Assembly (NCBI RefSeq): GCF_000003815.2
Contig: NC_049984.1
Location: 217,472 to 281,471, forward strand
DNA: 64,000 bases
Reading direction: 5' to 3'
Origin: Branchiostoma floridae
Lineage: Eukaryota; Chordata; Leptocardii; Amphioxiformes; Branchiostomatidae
Positions 1-10,769 of the stretch are shown here, piece after piece (positions within the stretch are counted from its first letter, which is position 1; every line of letters begins with the position of its first letter). Made by a program: the position numbers and the translations under genes. Below the pieces are notes generated by a model. The model searched no databases. It was not told where the DNA came from and saw only the letters and a program-made list of their open reading frames with translations.

Positions 1-1878
1 ATGATACTACGGTAGCTTCAATGGCCATTTTCATGCCCCCCCCCCCCCCCCCCCCTTTGTATAGACAGGTTGTGTGTAGCTGTTTCCCGTTACGGCCGTT
101 CTCTATCCCATACTGCTGTCAGATGGCAGAAAACGCCTCATAGCTGCATCAGTAACGCCCGGACCGGCTGGGCACGAGGGGCGTTAGGCCGTTAGTCTGA
201 CCCTGTTCCTTGTGAAACATACACAGCCTTTCTTTCGCGGGTAAACCACTGCAAGTTCTACCGTAGCCTGAAACTCAACTGTATCTGTTTTATAAGCCGC
301 CGAGTCCCAGGCTCGCTAGCTGCCAGACCAGCACTAGTTCCGAGGCAGGGGGAAGCAGACGGAGGAGCGGGCGGGAGTGCAGGCTTGTATGTGGGAAGGA
401 GCGGCGCGCGTGGACCATTGGACAGGTTTGTGCTGTTTTGTGCGTTATGCCTGATCATAAGACACGATTGCGCGGTAACCATCAGTTTTACAGCTACTGA
501 CTAAGCTAGTCGGGATTACTCAGGCTTTAAGGCGAAGTTCAAGCAGAGCACGGTTGATATCCGGTTGTTTAGCGCGACTTCTTATTTGTTTATTTATTAC
601 ATTATCACCGGTGACATTATTCCAAAGGCGAGACCAGATCACACATACATGACTGCGCTGTAATGCTTGTGATGTTATTGGTAATATTTTGTTGTTCTGT
701 ACCTGTATGTACTTTAGTAGTAGCTGTTGCCATACGGTGTATCCTGTACAATTGTCGAGCAATAAAGTTAATTCATTCTCATATTCATCTGAATCAGGCA
801 CCTTGCCCATATCACCTCACCTATAGCTATCCCCCATACTCATCTAGAGGTTCTCGACTATGGTAGCTGGCCTATGTATACATGTACATAGAAGGAGACT
901 ATCTTTTAAAACCATATTCAGTGAATGGCCCCAGAAGGTACTGAGATTGTAGGCATCTGAATGGACACGTGTCTGGATTTATTTATTTATTTATTTATTG
1001 ATGGCGTTACAGGAACAGAGGAGTCGGGAGACAAATGAAAATGACAGTTTGGGGAGTCTAACGTCAAAGGAGCCAGTCCTGTTACTGGCAAAATAAACCT
1101 GGTGCTGGTCTAGCAGCAAACAACAAGGTGCCATGACCTAGCCTGAGTACCATCCACGGTGAGCAAGCGAAAGTATCGAGCCAGCGGTCACTACGGAGGA
1201 TGGTACTCTGGCTAGCTATGACCGCGCGTATTGTGGAGATTGCACACGTTATGTAGTGTTTTGTGGCATCTTGCACGTTTTTCTCTGCTCGACAAAATGC
1301 GTAGAAAGTAAGAAACTGACAAAACGCGACCGAAAGTACGCCAGAATCTGACTGGAGTTGTGCGTTAGCTCGCAGGTAGGTGAGAGGTTCCCGCGCTCCT
1401 GTTGTTTCCGCGCTTTGTGCTGTTTCCAATCGATCCCTCCGCTCTCCACCCCGGCTGTAGGGCTCTGTCCTGCCATCGGAACTACGCTACATGTCAGCGG
1501 GTTTATGGTGGCTTAGAGCGGCTTGTGTGGAACTGGCGAAAACATGACGGGCAGAACTGTAGGCAGGTAACAGGTGTAGGCAGGTGCACAGGTGTGGGCA
1601 GGTGCACAGGTGTTTATAAGGTGTGTAGGTGTTGCCCAGCTGTAGCACATTCGCAGTCGCCTTAAGCACTCTACTTGTGTCATCATTGTCATATATCCAA
1701 AAGGGCAAAGTCTCCATCAAGGGTTATTCTAAAGCTTTATCAGTTTTAAGATCTTTTAAGGAAAGATCGCAGTCCTTATTGTCGGTGAGAAGAAGACTTC
1801 AACACGTCTGCAGTGTGAGGAGAGTTTTGTCCCAGCAGGACAGGTTCGCTCTCCATGTGTGTACTTCTCCCTACCCTG
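1..1878. other. Intergenic 5' flank, no gene seen
   Basis: No convincing exon was found on either strand. It holds a run of 20 C at 36-55, an ATTT microsatellite around 978-999, and a short GT/CA-rich tandem (GTGCACAGGTGTGGGCAG-like units) at about 1565-1650. A retroelement-like 3' tail ending in GAGCAATAAAGTTAATTC lies at about 730-790. The open frames are short and show no recognisable domain. Confidence 0.6.
700..790 (+). mobile_element. Non-LTR retroelement 3' tail fragment
   Basis: The stretch 'CATACGGTGTATCCTGTACA', followed by TTGTCGAGCAATAAAG and an imperfect ATTC tail, closely resembles 38485-38600 (CCATACATTGTACCCTGT, TTGTTGAGCAATAAAATTC, then a pure ATTC array). Two loci sharing the same end and simple-repeat tail indicate copies of one retroposed family. 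No coding part is visible. Confidence 0.4.
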
Positions 1879-1900
1879 ATCTCCAAGCAGATGTAAGGAC
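1879..1900. mobile_element. Solitary MITE end (CTCCAAGCAGATG type)
   Basis: ATCTCCAAGCAGATGTAAGG matches, in inverse orientation, the CCTTACATCTGCTTGGAG ends of the elements near 14957 and 27668. No matching opposite end was found nearby, so this is a truncated or decayed copy. Confidence 0.5.
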
Positions 1901-2044
1901 TCAACTCGTGTTGTACGGCTGCTTTTGCTTTTCCAGTGTCCTATTTTGGAACGGTTCGTCTTCTCCTACGATACAACATGATTGCACAGAGAACACAGAA
2001 TAATACTTGAAAAGCGTAATAAAGGTAAAGCTAGTTCCTTACCC

Positions 2045-2300
2045 TTTTAATGCCGTAGGTTGTTATACACTATATCGGCCATGATATTGGGAAGCGAAGC
2101 CCAACCCTCTCCTTCCATCGCCGGTGACCTCCCAACCGAAGTCAGGTGCCCATTTAACCACCTGGGTGGAGTGAGGAAAGTCGTCATGTCTTTTTTTCCA
2201 CTGGTACAAGATCGGCAGCATGACAGGATTCGAACCCAGGACCTCTGGGTTCTGGACCAAACCCTGCAGTTTCGCCACATGACCCCGCTAACAAAAGAAT
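2045..2300 (-). mobile_element. tRNA-derived SINE
   Basis: Read on the minus strand, the head has a pol III A-box-like word TGGCGAAACTG (2277-2267) and a perfect B box GGTTCGAATCC (2236-2226), the spacing of a tRNA-type internal promoter. The head is not a foldable complete tRNA, and a non-tRNA body of about 200 bp continues to about 2045. This is the usual SINE arrangement. The B-box neighbourhood ACCCAGAGGTCCT recurs in a second copy at 61620-61700. The family name could not be assigned. Confidence 0.65.
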
Positions 2301-2384
2301 GGCGCAAAGCACGGAGAACAGGCCTGATGCTCACATCTACTTGATGATCCCTCCACAACCATTATAGTTTGCGACAGCGTGCTG

Positions 2385-2488
2385 TAGTTTTGAGCCGACT
2401 AACTCCTCTGGTACATGGTGTGTTATCTATCTAAAATGTATTTGGCCATTCTACTATTCCTAGCACCCTGTTAAGCCTGGTAGAGGCC
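2385..2488. mobile_element. Decayed half of a GCCTCTACCAGG-type MITE
   Basis: The end AGCCTGGTAGAGGC (2474-2487) and the inner words AACTCCTCTGGT and TATTTGGCCA follow the same order as the right arm of the element at 4054-4231. The left arm is missing or unrecognisable. Confidence 0.5.
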
Positions 2489-3941
2489 ACCAACATCGAA
2501 CAGGCTTGTGGCTCCAGCAAAGCGTCTCTTCGTTACGATTTTAACATATTGATTCTCGGTCCATATAAGAAGTCACCATCCATAGCGGCAGGATTAGTTC
2601 ATTAATCATTCTCAACATTCCCTAGATATGAAGTAACTTTTTTTAGTGTATGAATCTTCAATTGTGTATAAGATAAGTACCCTAAAGTTGTCGATATTTA
2701 TATAGCATAGAAACATTCGTGCAATTGAATAAATCGTGCATTCTGAGCTCAGTCAATTTATAGCTGACCAGGAAACGAAAATTTGAACCTGCACATGCTA
2801 GTGTACATCAGGCATTGTAGATGTAGTAAGATCCACATTCTTATTTCACTGTAGTTATACATGTACTGTACTTCTGTTTTATCACAATGGCCTGTACTTA
2901 GCTTTCTATAGCGAAAACGCACAATCAATGTCTCTCCTTCATTCTTATGATTATTTTTTTATTGAAGAATATACGGATGATACAAATAAAAGGACAAAGA
3001 CGAAATAACGGTGGAATCAAGTTGCACTCAACTTATTTTAGCGTTGCCACTTGTACAAATAATCCATTCTACCTTAATCAGAGTTCAGAGAATTTTAGAA
3101 GAGACTGTCGGGTTTGTTAACAGCGTATTTCCTGAGCTGTACCCGGAAAAGTTGTTCCCGAAAACGAAAGAAGAGGAAATGGTTAGGTACGTAGAGGGGC
3201 GTGGCACCGCGCGAGGTCATTGACCCCGGCCAGAGGCAAGGCTGGAGGCTGTCCAACTGTTATTTTATATATTCATGGCATGTTGTTAAGTCCTATATAG
3301 CACGGAAGGAAACGGTACAGATACGGCACATGGATATCATCATAACACTACACAAACAAGACCACAGGAAAATCAAGTAACGAAAAAAATATTTCAGGAA
3401 AACAACTTTCAATTTGCTACACTGTATCGCCAGTACTTGCGAGGATTTTAACACTGACCGTTTATTTCATACTTCATAACAGAAATTTTGCAGCCGTGAT
3501 TTTATATGAATTCCTGAATTTCACCCATAAATCATTATATGTATTCATGATTGATAAACAATCCTGATGGCCTGAGTATGTGATGAGAGTTGGCACGGTT
3601 TTAACAGTTTGTACTTGTAGCGGTCCGGCTTGATACAGCAGAGCCTGTAGCGTTACGCTGTGCACCAGGCAGTGTCAGGACACGTACGGACCTGTTAACT
3701 CGGAGTACCATCTTTCTTACCGCCCTGTACGGGCACGAGTCGCCCTCCCCCCGCCCGAGCCACGCGTGCGGCCCGCTGGACAGGTGGCGGTACCGGGCAG
3801 GTTCCGGGGACACATGTTCGGGCTCACGTGCTCTACGCTTCACACCACGCTTCTCAACGGGCAGGACACACCGTGGAAACTTGCCAAATGGAGCTTCTGT
3901 GACGGCTGGCAAGTCACCAACCTGTTTCTGTGGTTTATTCC
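2489..3941. other. Intergenic, nothing recognised
   Basis: AT-rich DNA turning GC-richer at about 3700-3860. Short open frames only, with no domain, splice-site set or repeat structure that could be supported. Confidence 0.5.
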
Positions 3942-4261
3942 ACTCTCCAAGCAGAGGTTAGGCTCCGGCGGGTTTTTGGTGTCTTTGTAGCTAATTTGTT
4001 GGCCTTGGAAATGGAAAAGCCATTAGAAATGGCTATAAAACAACCGAGACCTAGCCTCTACCAGGCTCATCAGGTCGCTGAAAAAACAGTAGAAATTGCC
4101 CAAATAGAAAGAAAACACACCAGAGGAGTTGGAGGTGTACAGTTTGCGACCAACTCCTCTGGTGTGTTTTCTCTCTATTTGGCCAATTTCTACTCTCTTT
4201 TTTTCAGCGACCTGGGGAGCCTGGTAGAGGCTATCCGAGACCTAACCTCTGCTTGGAGAGT
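3942..4261. mobile_element. MITE with CTCTCCAAGCAGAGG termini (outer element)
   Basis: Inverted terminal repeats CTCTCCAAGCAGAGGTTAGG (left, from 3943) and CCTAACCTCTGCTTGGAGAG (right, to 4260). Other copies at 18044 and 26705 show TA on both sides, indicating a TA target-site duplication; here the left TA appears mutated to CA. There is no coding capacity. A different MITE sits inside it (4054-4231). Non-autonomous TA-duplicating elements of this kind are known in amphioxus; which published family it belongs to cannot be told from here. Confidence 0.75.
4054..4231. mobile_element. Nested MITE with GCCTCTACCAGG termini
   Basis: Palindromic 178-bp element with ends GCCTCTACCAGGCT / AGCCTGGTAGAGGC flanked by TA at 4052-4053 and 4232-4233. 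Long inner arms carry GTAGAAATTG and the complement, so the strand can fold into one hairpin. Relatives lie at 7398-7571 and 26900-27118. It is inserted in the outer element 3942-4261 and is therefore younger than it. Confidence 0.75.
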
Positions 4262-4779
4262 AGGTTTCATTCTTCCCGGGAGGGTCGGGTGAACACCCGG
4301 GGGTCCCGGGGAATGTAAGACCCCAACACGGAAAGTTTCTTCGATCCCCAAACATGGAGGAGATCGCTCCTGCTCTGGTCGGGCTCCGGAGCCGTGTGGA
4401 CACACTCGCGGAATCTGCTGTCTCTCAGTCCGCGGAGACTTACACCAATTTCCGTGCTGGTAAACCCGAGTTTTCCTTATCAAATAAACAACATTGACGG
4501 TTACTAAAATTGAGTTAGGTACATGTAGATTAATCTATGCTTGACTTGTTGATCTTAAAAAAAAAAATACATGCTAATTTCCGAGATACATTGATTAGAT
4601 AGCTTATAGTTTAATACACTACCGCTTTCTTCGATAGTAGTTGTTGGTTTTGTCGCATGTGGGACGTGTCTTTGAATATGACAAATGTAACAAAAAACAA
4701 ACAGAAGGAAATAAATTATAATCTTCTTCCAGTTATCTAGTGAACTTACCCATACTGTTAAGAATTTATGTTTATCATT
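4262..4779. other. Intergenic, nothing recognised
   Basis: A short GC-rich stretch (4270-4450) is followed by AT-rich DNA. No gene or repeat structure could be supported. Confidence 0.5.
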
Positions 4780-5035
4780 CATTGTTGTCCTGTTATTTTG
4801 TAACTATGCATATGCTATGTATGTCGGAGTGAATAGTGGTGAAGTTTGGTGTACCAGGGTCTCCCTAACCTGGAATCCAGTCTAGTTGTGGCACGGCGGC
4901 TGAGAGCTACACTGGCCCCGTAGTTTAATAGGCCGAGCCAGTAGTAGACTGGATTCCAGGTTAGGGTCTCCCGAAAATCAGGGCTCTCGCCCTGAGTGAG
5001 CACACCTGGCTAAATAAATAAATGAAATGAAGTTA
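4780..5035 (+). mobile_element. LINE-like 3' end, interrupted by a MITE
   Basis: The end shows a small stem (CAGGGCTCTCGCCCTGA) followed by an AAATAAATGAA tail. The same order (TTGTAACTATGC, TGAAGTTT, CAGGGCATTAGCCCTGA, AATAAATGAATG) occurs at 18810-18956. A 3' hairpin followed by a short tandem tail is typical of CR1/L2-clade non-LTR retrotransposons. Only the 3' UTR is left. Confidence 0.5.
4866..4963. mobile_element. 98-bp inverted-repeat element with 9-bp target duplication
   Basis: Perfect 19-bp terminal inverted repeats TAACCTGGAATCCAGTCTA / TAGACTGGATTCCAGGTTA, flanked by identical GGGTCTCCC (4857-4865 and 4964-4972). A 9-bp duplication fits Mutator-like elements best, though a hAT-like 8-bp reading is possible because the edge bases are ambiguous. 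It interrupts the LINE tail 4780-5035. Confidence 0.75.
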
Positions 5036-5929
5036 CAAGTCAACTTCATTAGATTGAAGACTCTGACAATAATCCACACATGTCCGGCTTGCTACAAGTC
5101 ATACACAGTTCTAAAGTATAGATGCACACACAGGAATGAGCTAAGACTGTGTTGCAGTAATCCATACAACACTCAACCGTGTCGGATCTGTAGTATATAC
5201 CAGGTTTCAGCAGTGGGTACTGTGCGGGTGTTGTGTTTGTGTTTATAATGACCGGAGGTCCGAGCAACCACAGAAAGCCGCAACCGCTTACTTAGAAGTC
5301 CCCTCCCACTTCTGTGGTCACACCGGCCACACAGGTGAGATAAACGGTGATAAACACCGTCTTCAGTGTGATAAACCGCTCATCAAGAGTTCTCAGAGAC
5401 TATTCGCGGAGGTAACGCCCCCTGCCCGCCTGTACACGCGGGGTGAAACCTGACCCTCCCCCGGCACGCGGCACGTGCAGCCCGGCGGCGCCCCGCCTAC
5501 CCCCGTGCCGAGCACACACGCCGGGCGGCCCGGCGGTAAGCTACCCGGGATCGCACCAGGCTGTGACAACACGCCCGTACACAAACCATGGTCACACACG
5601 GGCCGGGGGGCTTCAACCTGCAGGACAGACTAATACCGGGGTTTTTCCTCGGGGACAGGCAAAGTTTCCTAAGGGGGCATGTTGGCCCAAAAACCGAGGA
5701 GCTGGACTGTGTTAGTGTGTAATTTGCAACAGTTTGGCTTTGCAAAAACTTTCAAAACGGGGGAAACGATCCTCATCCATTCATCTGCTTGGAGCCTGTA
5801 AGAAGCCTCTCCACAACTGGGTAAATCCGGGTTAAATACCGCGGCACGGCCGCCTAAAGCCCGTCTCAAAATATCCCAGCGGCGGCCCATCTGTCCCGGG
5901 CACGTGCCCGCCTGTCAGCCGCCGGGCTT
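5036..5929. other. Intergenic, partly GC-rich, no gene
   Basis: GC-rich at about 5400-5560 and 5820-5925. A solitary CATCTGCTTGGAG MITE end lies at about 5779-5791. No exon is supported. Confidence 0.5.
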
Positions 5930-6092
5930 CTCTCCAAGCAGAGGTGGGGAACCGGCTTGTTTGGGGCATCTTTTGGGTCATTTCTGTCGGGCCTCAACTT
6001 TGTAAGGATAAAAATAAAATCTGACAAAGCACAGAGTCCGGCAACAACGCCTAAAAAGACGTCAACTAAAAGCCTAACCTCTGCTTGGAGAG
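5930..6092. mobile_element. MITE, CTCTCCAAGCAGAGG type
   Basis: Ends CTCTCCAAGCAGAGGT and AACCTCTGCTTGGAGAG enclose about 130 bp of non-coding DNA. The flanks (TT / TG) do not form a clean TA duplication, so one edge has decayed or the ends come from two insertions. Confidence 0.6.
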
Positions 6093-6241
6093 TGCGGGTT
6101 CATCCTCGGAGCTGAGGTTCGGCTCCCCTGGGTTCGCGCGCGTTTCTGTGCGCGTCTTCCTGCAGGTGCGCTTTTCTCTGCACTAGAGAGACGTAATAAT
6201 ATAAAGACAACACCCCAAAAGTCACACCCATATTTCTGCTT

Positions 6242-6645
6242 GGAGCAGAGCAAGGCCTGCTATGTGACCAGAAGTTTTGTCCATTCTGCCCAAATGAGAT
6301 CGAAGACGAACGTCACTTTGTAATGGATTGTTCTCGACAAACGCACAGAGCTGTTCACATTACTTTCCGCTTGCTCTAAAGAATTTGCTACTCACTGTTC
6401 GATAGATAAACTCAACTACATTCTGGGAGGCGATAATCCTCACTGTGTACAAGTAGGCAAATATATCCTAGAATGTTTATACCATAGAACCAATAGTGTA
6501 AATGACATGCTAGTCCCTATGTGTTGATTTATTCATACCTATGGATATCCATATATGTGTGTTTAGCTGTACAGTAAGTAGTTGTTATACATGTAGACCT
6601 TACGAAAGCCGCTGTGCTTTTGTCGTGTCAATAAAGATTTTCATG
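6242..6645 (+). pseudogene. Decayed 3' end of a CR1/L2-type LINE (ORF2 C-terminus and 3' UTR)
   Basis: From 6242 the + strand reads an in-frame remnant containing QKFCPFCPNEIEDERHFV then MDC, the cysteine/histidine motif (CxxC..EDExHF..C) typical of the extreme C-terminus of CR1/L2-like reverse transcriptases. That frame stops at about 6376-6383. A second frame (6408 onward, KLNYILGGDNPHC then VGKYILECLYHR) continues the same C-terminal region to a TGA near 6525, so a frameshift separates the two parts. A 3' UTR follows, ending near GTCAATAAAGATTTTC. The endonuclease and the catalytic RT core are absent. Confidence 0.7.
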
Positions 6646-7397
6646 TCATGGTTTGCCTCGCTGCCCAGCTTCGGTGTTCTGGTGCTCATTACTTCTGGGA
6701 AGTCTCAGACCTTAGGGCGCTACCCCACCCCCCGGGGTGTTGAAAGAGTGATGGTTCGGTCCAACATGACAGCTGAGGGGGGGGGGGGGTTCTACAGGTG
6801 ACCTTGACACCGCGGGGAAGGTCATTTCTCCTTATCTACCCGGAAGTCACCTGTAACAAAGTTACGCAGCTCCGCTCAGCCCTCCGGAAGTCGCACCGGG
6901 CGAACTTCTCCGAACTCCGCCAGGAGTCCTGACTCCGAAGTCCCCGAGGAAGCGACTTTAAGACACGCTGTAAAACTTAAACCAGCGAAGGTTTCGCGTC
7001 TTGTAACTTCCTTCCGTCAACCCCAAAGAACTCACCTGAGGTAGTAAGGAACCCGTTGTCTTGGCCCGAGCTCTGTTTTCCATCTCTGGCGCTGATATCA
7101 GTTGACAGGACAGATAGAGAGGCGATGCTGCGAGCTGGGTCCCTGGAGGAAGCGTGGTGACAGGACGGGAACACAGATGGACATATAAACCCCGATGTCA
7201 TCGGAGCTAAGCTTTCAGCAAAGCCTTACACCAAACCTATATTATAATAGCTAAGCTTTCACAGCAAACCTTATCTGTACCTACATGCCGAAACTGTTAC
7301 CCCCAAGCAGATCAACAGGGGTTTACTTCTTCTTTCGTCCGGATCACACCGGGCTCCTGGCTAGCTGGAGAGAACTCCTCCCTACCCGAAGGCTCTA
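6646..7397. other. Intergenic, no gene; small local duplication
   Basis: It contains a run of 12 G around 6778-6789 and a local repeat of AGCTAAGCTTTCA (7206 and 7250). No exon is supported. Confidence 0.5.
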
Positions 7398-7571
7398 GTC
7401 TCTGCCAAACTCCGGGTCGCTGGGAAAACCGTAGAAATCGGAACAAATAGAGGAGTAAGCCCGTCAGAGGAGTATAGCCGGCTAGGAACAGCGCGACATC
7501 TCTGGTCGTCTTACTCATCTATTTGTTCCGATTTCTACGGTTTTTCCAGCGATCCGGAGTCTGGTAGAGAC
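7398..7571. mobile_element. MITE, GCCTCTACCAGG family
   Basis: 174-bp palindromic element with ends GTCTCTGCCAAACTCCGG / CCGGAGTCTGGTAGAGAC flanked by TA (7396-7397, 7572-7573). The arms contain CCGTAGAAATCGGAACAAAT and its complement, and the loop carries AGTATAGCCGGC. The arms align with the elements at 4054 and 26900. Confidence 0.75.
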
Positions 7572-7573
7572 TA

Positions 7574-9024
7574 GTGCCCAACCCTGAGTTGGATGATGTT
7601 TTGGCCCATAGCTGTGGATGGTGTCTTTCGCCCGGTAGTTTTGCTGGTATACTCCCGATCCTGTACTTAACTTAGTTTCGTATTACAACTATTTCATGCA
7701 TGTTTGTTTCCGTGTGTAGGTATTTGTTCGCGATGACCCGTACTTAGCCCGTTGGGGCACAAAGTTATAGTTAAATTCATCCATCTATCTATGTGCGAAT
7801 TGGAGATATAAAACAACCGTTCCTCGGTGAACCCGTGGATACTACCATATGTTACCGGAGTGCCCTTGTTTGGGGGCGGGGCGCCCGGGTGTGTACGGAA
7901 GGGAACAATATTGTTCCTCACCCCGACACGAGCGGCAACACAAATAAATAAGCACCCCGCTGGTCACACCGGGAACTTATCTAGTCTATCATATAAACAC
8001 ACAGACGAGAATAAACCAGACCTGCAGTTTTCATCCAGTATTACGGATATTTCACGTTTGTTTATCTCTGAAACGTTATATAGTTACCAGTTCTAAACGA
8101 CCTGCACTGAGCCGTTGGGGCACAAAGTTACAATAATAATAAAATCATAAATATAGAGTCGAATCAAATCTTCGATCCTCTAGGAACTGTATAGGTATTC
8201 ATTCACACAATTATAATCAATACAAGTGTCTTTTAAAATGGGCTTTCGTGGTGATAATTTTCAGTTTTGTGTTTATGTTGTGGTTTGTGCTGTGTGAATG
8301 TTGTTTGTTTGTAGAAGTGAGGATTGTGTGATGATGTATCGTCCCGATGTCACGGTGTGGGGAGGAGGTGAGGTCTGATGGACACTCGCAACTGGGCATT
8401 ACAGCACAAGTTATAACTCTTACACTGTTACATCGGACATCGCAAACACAATCTGACCGGCAACATAAGTAAAGGACAGGTTGAGTTCTTTCAGGAGGTT
8501 TTGTTATAGTCGTCAGTTGTTTTATTCTCTACTATTAAAGCGGAGAGGGACCGAAGCCAGGCAGTTGAGGAGTCGGCCTGCCCTGCGCGCCCCGTGGCCT
8601 ACCGTGGCCGTGCCAGGGTATATTTAGTAGCGGATATCCGATCCGCGGCCAGTTGTTTGTATGTGATATTCCCCGTTATACGCGCTGTCATTAACCCACA
8701 TTTTATCCCCGAAACGAAAATCTATGGCCCAAGCATTCCTCGGCTGTAATACCGTTTTACACCTTCCTTTATTCAAAGCGCTGAAATAAAAATCAAAACC
8801 TTGCAAACTTCTGCCGCTCGTACCATCCCTGGTCCTGTCGGGTTTTGGGGTAACAAGTTTGCGGCAGTGTACAGATATTAGCAGGCTGTAATGTCCTGGT
8901 GTTCCCCTGCTTGCTATCTGGCCGTGTAGAGGCGATATGTCGAACCTGTAGCGGCACCAGGCCGTGGAAATGGCCGTATCTAATTTATGATGCACGGTTT
9001 CGCCCCGTGTGACCCCGGGGTGTG
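7574..9024. other. Upstream DNA of the Maf locus, no exon
   Basis: The word GTTGGGGCACAAAGTTA occurs at 7751 and at 8113, perhaps two retroelement tail fragments. At about 8580-8990 the base composition is more even, with few simple repeats; this could be conserved flanking DNA, which only cross-species alignment can show. Confidence 0.4.
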
Positions 9025-9074
9025 TGACGTCACGCCTGTCATGTATATAGGCATCAGAGCCCGGGTTGGTGAAT
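9025..9074 (+). promoter_or_regulatory. Candidate distal promoter: CRE plus TATA
   Basis: A perfect palindromic CRE TGACGTCA (9025-9032) lies 11 bp upstream of TATATAG (9044-9050). The proximal Maf promoter has the same order (CRE 11192-11199, TATATAAA 11207-11214), and both share GTGACGTCACGC. Transcription would start near 9073-9080. This is inference from motifs; no transcript evidence is available. Confidence 0.45.
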
Positions 9075-9396
9075 CACAGCCTATAACCCAGCAGTGCTGA
9101 AGCTCGGGCACACTTCCCGGTGTGACAGCGCAGTGCGTGCACTACCGTCCGCTCTCCCTGCAGGACTTACCTACTACTCCCTCTACAACACTACAGGAGT
9201 TACCGTCCTTCCTACCTACGGGGTCTGCACCGGCACGCCTGGACTGTACCTGCGGCTCGCCTCGCTCACAGGCCCGTGCACGCCAGGACTTACGTACGGT
9301 ACGAGCTCGTACACCAGCGGGACGCCAGGACTGTACCTGCGGCTTGTACGGCGCACAGACCCGACCACAACGCACGGCACGGCACGGTACGGCTAG
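9075..9396 (+). other. Candidate non-coding first exon (alternative Maf leader)
   Basis: The stretch follows a CRE/TATA promoter, contains no ATG on the + strand over its whole length, and ends exactly at a consensus donor AG|GTGAGT (GT at 9397-9398). A pyrimidine-rich tract ending in CCTCCTATTTAG (AG at 11318-11319) inside the Maf 5' UTR is a strong acceptor candidate. Joining them removes about 1.92 kb and gives a roughly 500-nt leader still without an ATG. The 12-mer CTGTACCTGCGG occurs twice here (9244, 9331) and once in the Maf leader (11401). Alternatives are an independent lncRNA start or chance. Confidence 0.4.
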
Positions 9397-9402
9397 GTGA
9401 GT

Positions 9403-10769
9403 TCCCCTGATTTTGCTGCTATTGGGACAATCAATCTCAGCTTTTCTGTAGTCTGTATGTTCGGGGCGCAGTGACCGCCCGGGGGTTCTAGTGGCGCGGG
9501 GTTTGTTGTAAGGCCTGTCCAGCTGGTCTAGCAAACACACTCAAACACACGCACAAACACCCAGTATGACTACCAGTCTTGCACCTACCAAACTTCGTTT
9601 TTTTTTTCTGGTATAGAAAAGTAGCCTGGCTCCTTTGTGACCAGTTGATGTGTATTGGCATTCCTATGCACGGGTTGTCCCCTGTCGGAGTAGGATTGTT
9701 ATTTATCTGTTTTTAATGGGTTTTGCATGTCTCCCAGCTGATATGACGGGCGGAAAGCCGCCTCTTGTCGGGTCTGTATCTTGTCTAACGTTACGGTACC
9801 AGCCAGCGCAGAGCTCGGGCAGAGTCCTGCGATGTGCTGCTGAAACTCTGCAGTGTGGACAGGGCCGAGCTGTTGGGCCCCCATAGCCCGGGACCGCAGG
9901 GGTGTATCGTTGGGTCCCCGGGCAGTGGAAAACAGCTCCGGGCCGAGCGGGGCTAAAGCCGGCTGGACCAGTCTTTATAAAAACAACTCGCAGTCCTAAC
10001 CAACAACCCTGGTTGACGTACAACTGGTAGTAAGCCCCTCTAGTTTGCTATAGGAAATGCTATAAGAAAATGCATTTTTCTGCCGGGTTTTGTAGTTGGG
10101 GAACAAGAAGAAGATTCGGATCTTAAGAGATGTAGTGATGAGTAAAGTAAGACCGGTCCTCCGTCTTGCCGAGCTGTCAGTGTGTTTGGATAGGGCGGGT
10201 TGTTTTTGCGAAGCCACCGAGACCTTGGACCGTGCTATACTGTACTCTACTGTACTGTATTGTACTCTACTGTACTGTATTGTATTGTAGGCATGAGCAA
10301 GGCATTGGTAGGAACTAAGTAAGCCCAGTCGAGGAACAACTGTAGTCACTAGTGCGTCCTAACCTGGAACTTTATTATGATTATGTGGATTTTTGTGTGA
10401 TTTTATCTCTTGGGTTTATCTTTTTTCCCTGTCCATAAACAAACCGCAGAGTACGACGGCCAGGTCATCACGTCCTCACGGCGCCCCAGCGCGAACTCTG
10501 ATGTTTGAACAGTTCCGTAAAACTTCGGGCCGAACTTCCAAATCTGTTGACAGAAAAAATACCCATACGGAGAGTTCGGGTCCGTATCTTTAATCCCAAG
10601 GGAACCCCGGGTTCAGGGAAAGCTTCGCAGATTGTTTATAGAGCAGATTTATTTGAAGTGTAGCGAAGTTTCGTAACAGGTTGCAATGAGAAGCATGTCC
10701 TGTCACGGTTGCAGTGGTTTCTGGAAGGTGTTTTTTGTGCGTGTGTGTCGAGTTGAGTCACCCTTTACC
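9403..10769. other. Intergenic or possible leader intron, no exon seen
   Basis: It contains a small tandem of ACTGTACTCTACTGTACTGTATTG words at about 10240-10290. No coding exon is supported. If the alternative leader exon is real, this is part of its intron. Confidence 0.45.

Noticed and set aside
2205-2290. A functional tRNA gene
   Set aside because: A and B boxes are present but there is no complete cloverleaf or anticodon stem by eye, and a SINE body follows.
2047-2358. 103-codon minus-strand open frame
   Set aside because: It lies inside the tRNA-derived SINE; no protein family resemblance.
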